Positions 44,955-45,484 of a DNA stretch of 45,484 nt are shown here, piece by piece (positions within the stretch are counted from its first letter, which is position 1; each line of letters opens with the position of its first letter). Under the pieces are notes generated by a model that ran no database searches, was not told the origin of the DNA, and was given only the letters and a program-made list of their open reading frames with translations. Location of the stretch: NCBI GenBank assembly GCA_019116025.1, contig DXCM01000085.1:1-45484 (forward strand), read 5' to 3'. The translations under genes and the position numbers were made by a program. The stretch is from Candidatus Companilactobacillus pullicola. Lineage in GTDB: Bacteria > Bacillota > Bacilli > Lactobacillales > Lactobacillaceae.

Positions 44955-44988
44955 TAAAAAAAAGAACCCTGAAATAAATCCAGAATTC
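44955..44988 (-). terminator. Terminator after the DUF47-like gene
   Basis: On the minus strand GAATTCTG pairs with CAGGGTTC (two G-U pairs) around a 9-base loop and is followed by a T-run of eight. It starts just past the stop at 44992. Confidence 0.75.
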
Positions 44989-44991
44989 CTA

Positions 44992-45484
44992 TCAACTATT
45001 TTTAATAACTAATCCGCCCATAACGTCAGCACAATCTTCGCAGGCATCGAGAACTTTCTCGAAACCACCGTAAATTTTTTGCCAACTAATAACGGTAATC
45101 GGGTCATTCTCTTCATCACAGAAAAGTGTTCGCAGATGTTGGGTATATAATTTATCGCCCAATGATTCAATTCTATTAGTATTATCAATATTTTGTACTA
45201 GTGTCTTAGAGTTTTTAAAATGAGAAAATTCGATCATTGACTGTTGAACTGACCGAATAGCTTCATTGATCAACTTCATAAATTTATCAGTATCCGGACG
45301 CATCTCCTGAATATTCAAATAGTGAAATTCATAGGTCAATCCGTTAATCCCATCAATAATATTATCCAGTTTATCCACTAACTGAACGATATCTTCACGA
45401 TCAATCGGCGTGATAAAGGCAACGTACAGTTCACCCATGATCTCTTTCACGTCATCGTCGCCATCAGTTTCAATTTTATTAATC
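44992..45484 (-). CDS. DUF47/PhoU-like protein (N-terminus outside window)
   Basis: The frame is open to the window edge, so the gene is truncated at its 5' end; 163 residues are visible. The phrase FITPIDREDIVQLVDKLDNIIDGI is the diagnostic segment of DUF47 (PhoU-like, Pit accessory) proteins, preceded by the acidic helix ETDGDDDVKEIMGELY that also fits the family. The rest is helical, with the usual CEDCADVMGGLVIKNS C-terminus. Such proteins usually pair with a Pit phosphate transporter and tune phosphate uptake; any Pit gene would have to lie outside this window, since the downstream gene is a serine hydrolase. A start at GTG 45450 would delete conserved residues and is rejected. Confidence 0.9.
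   Translation of the reverse strand, partial: INKIETDGDDDVKEIMGELYVAFITPIDREDIVQLVDKLDNIIDGINGLTYEFHYLNIQEMRPDTDKFMKLINEAIRSVQQSMIEFSHFKNSKTLVQNIDNTNRIESLGDKLYTQHLRTLFCDEENDPITVISWQKIYGGFEKVLDACEDCADVMGGLVIKNS

Overview
The window is low-GC DNA with strong AGGAGG-type ribosome binding sites, PTS operons with cre-like sites and SLAP-type cell-wall repeats. This points to a member of the Lactobacillaceae. Companilactobacillus or a near relative is my best guess, judged from the very large SLAP-anchored surface proteins and from an esterase that closely resembles the Lactobacillus cinnamoyl/feruloyl esterases. No rRNA, tRNA, CRISPR array or transposase was seen.

Layout. (1) 1-4963: the N-terminal 1654 codons of a giant secreted repeat protein on the minus strand; its C-terminus lies outside the window. 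(2) 5.3-13.8 kb: an accessory block of small enzymes: a GNAT acetyltransferase, a cupin, an acetyltransferase/SDR/aldo-keto reductase operon, a nitroreductase, a feruloyl esterase-like hydrolase, a flavin disulfide-type oxidoreductase, a small unknown protein and an NmrA-like protein. Long palindromic intergenic repeats are scattered among them. (3) 14.0-23.4 kb: a second giant protein, complete at 3125 residues. It is a paralogue of the first and carries 20 repeats of about 122 residues, a Gly/Ser/Thr/Asn linker and five SLAP-like anchoring repeats. (4) 23.6-28.9 kb: a DHFR/RibD-like reductase, then a decaying stretch. A TauE/SafE transporter and the divergent AraC regulator beside it each carry one in-frame stop, and a DUF389 membrane protein further on has a 3'-terminal frameshift. 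A PTS EIIC with a cre-like site lies between them. (5) 29.0-32.7 kb: a PadR regulator with a two-palindrome operator and its membrane partner, then an aldo-keto reductase and an aldehyde dehydrogenase whose upstream regions share a motif. (6) 32.9-43.0 kb: two consecutive minus-strand PTS operons. Operon A is EIIB-EIIC-EIIA-GH1-PRD regulator. Operon B is EIIA-EIIC-EIIB-acylphosphatase-like-small membrane protein-MurR/RpiR-MupG. (7) 43.1-45.5 kb: an MgtC-like membrane protein, a beta-lactamase-fold serine hydrolase and the start-truncated gene of a DUF47/PhoU-like protein.

How the genes work together. The two giants share a signal-peptide/N-terminal architecture, a promoter box and alternating A-B repeat pairs. 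They look like a co-expressed, recombination-prone pair of cell-surface fibres. The two PTS operons import and phosphorylate disaccharides or glycosides and split them inside the cell. Operon A uses a GH1 enzyme whose usual acid/base Glu is Gln. Operon B uses a MupG-type 6-phospho-muramidase, which suggests salvage of a muropeptide-type sugar, although no MurQ gene is in the window. cre-like sites precede both operons and the orphan EIIC, so carbon catabolite control by CcpA is likely.

The observations most worth following are the giant paralogues with their higher-order repeats, the MupG-Lac/Cel-PTS operon with its acylphosphatase-like subunit that lacks the catalytic residues, the Glu-to-Gln GH1, the cluster of single-mutation lesions at 24-28 kb, and the dispersed palindromic repeat family.
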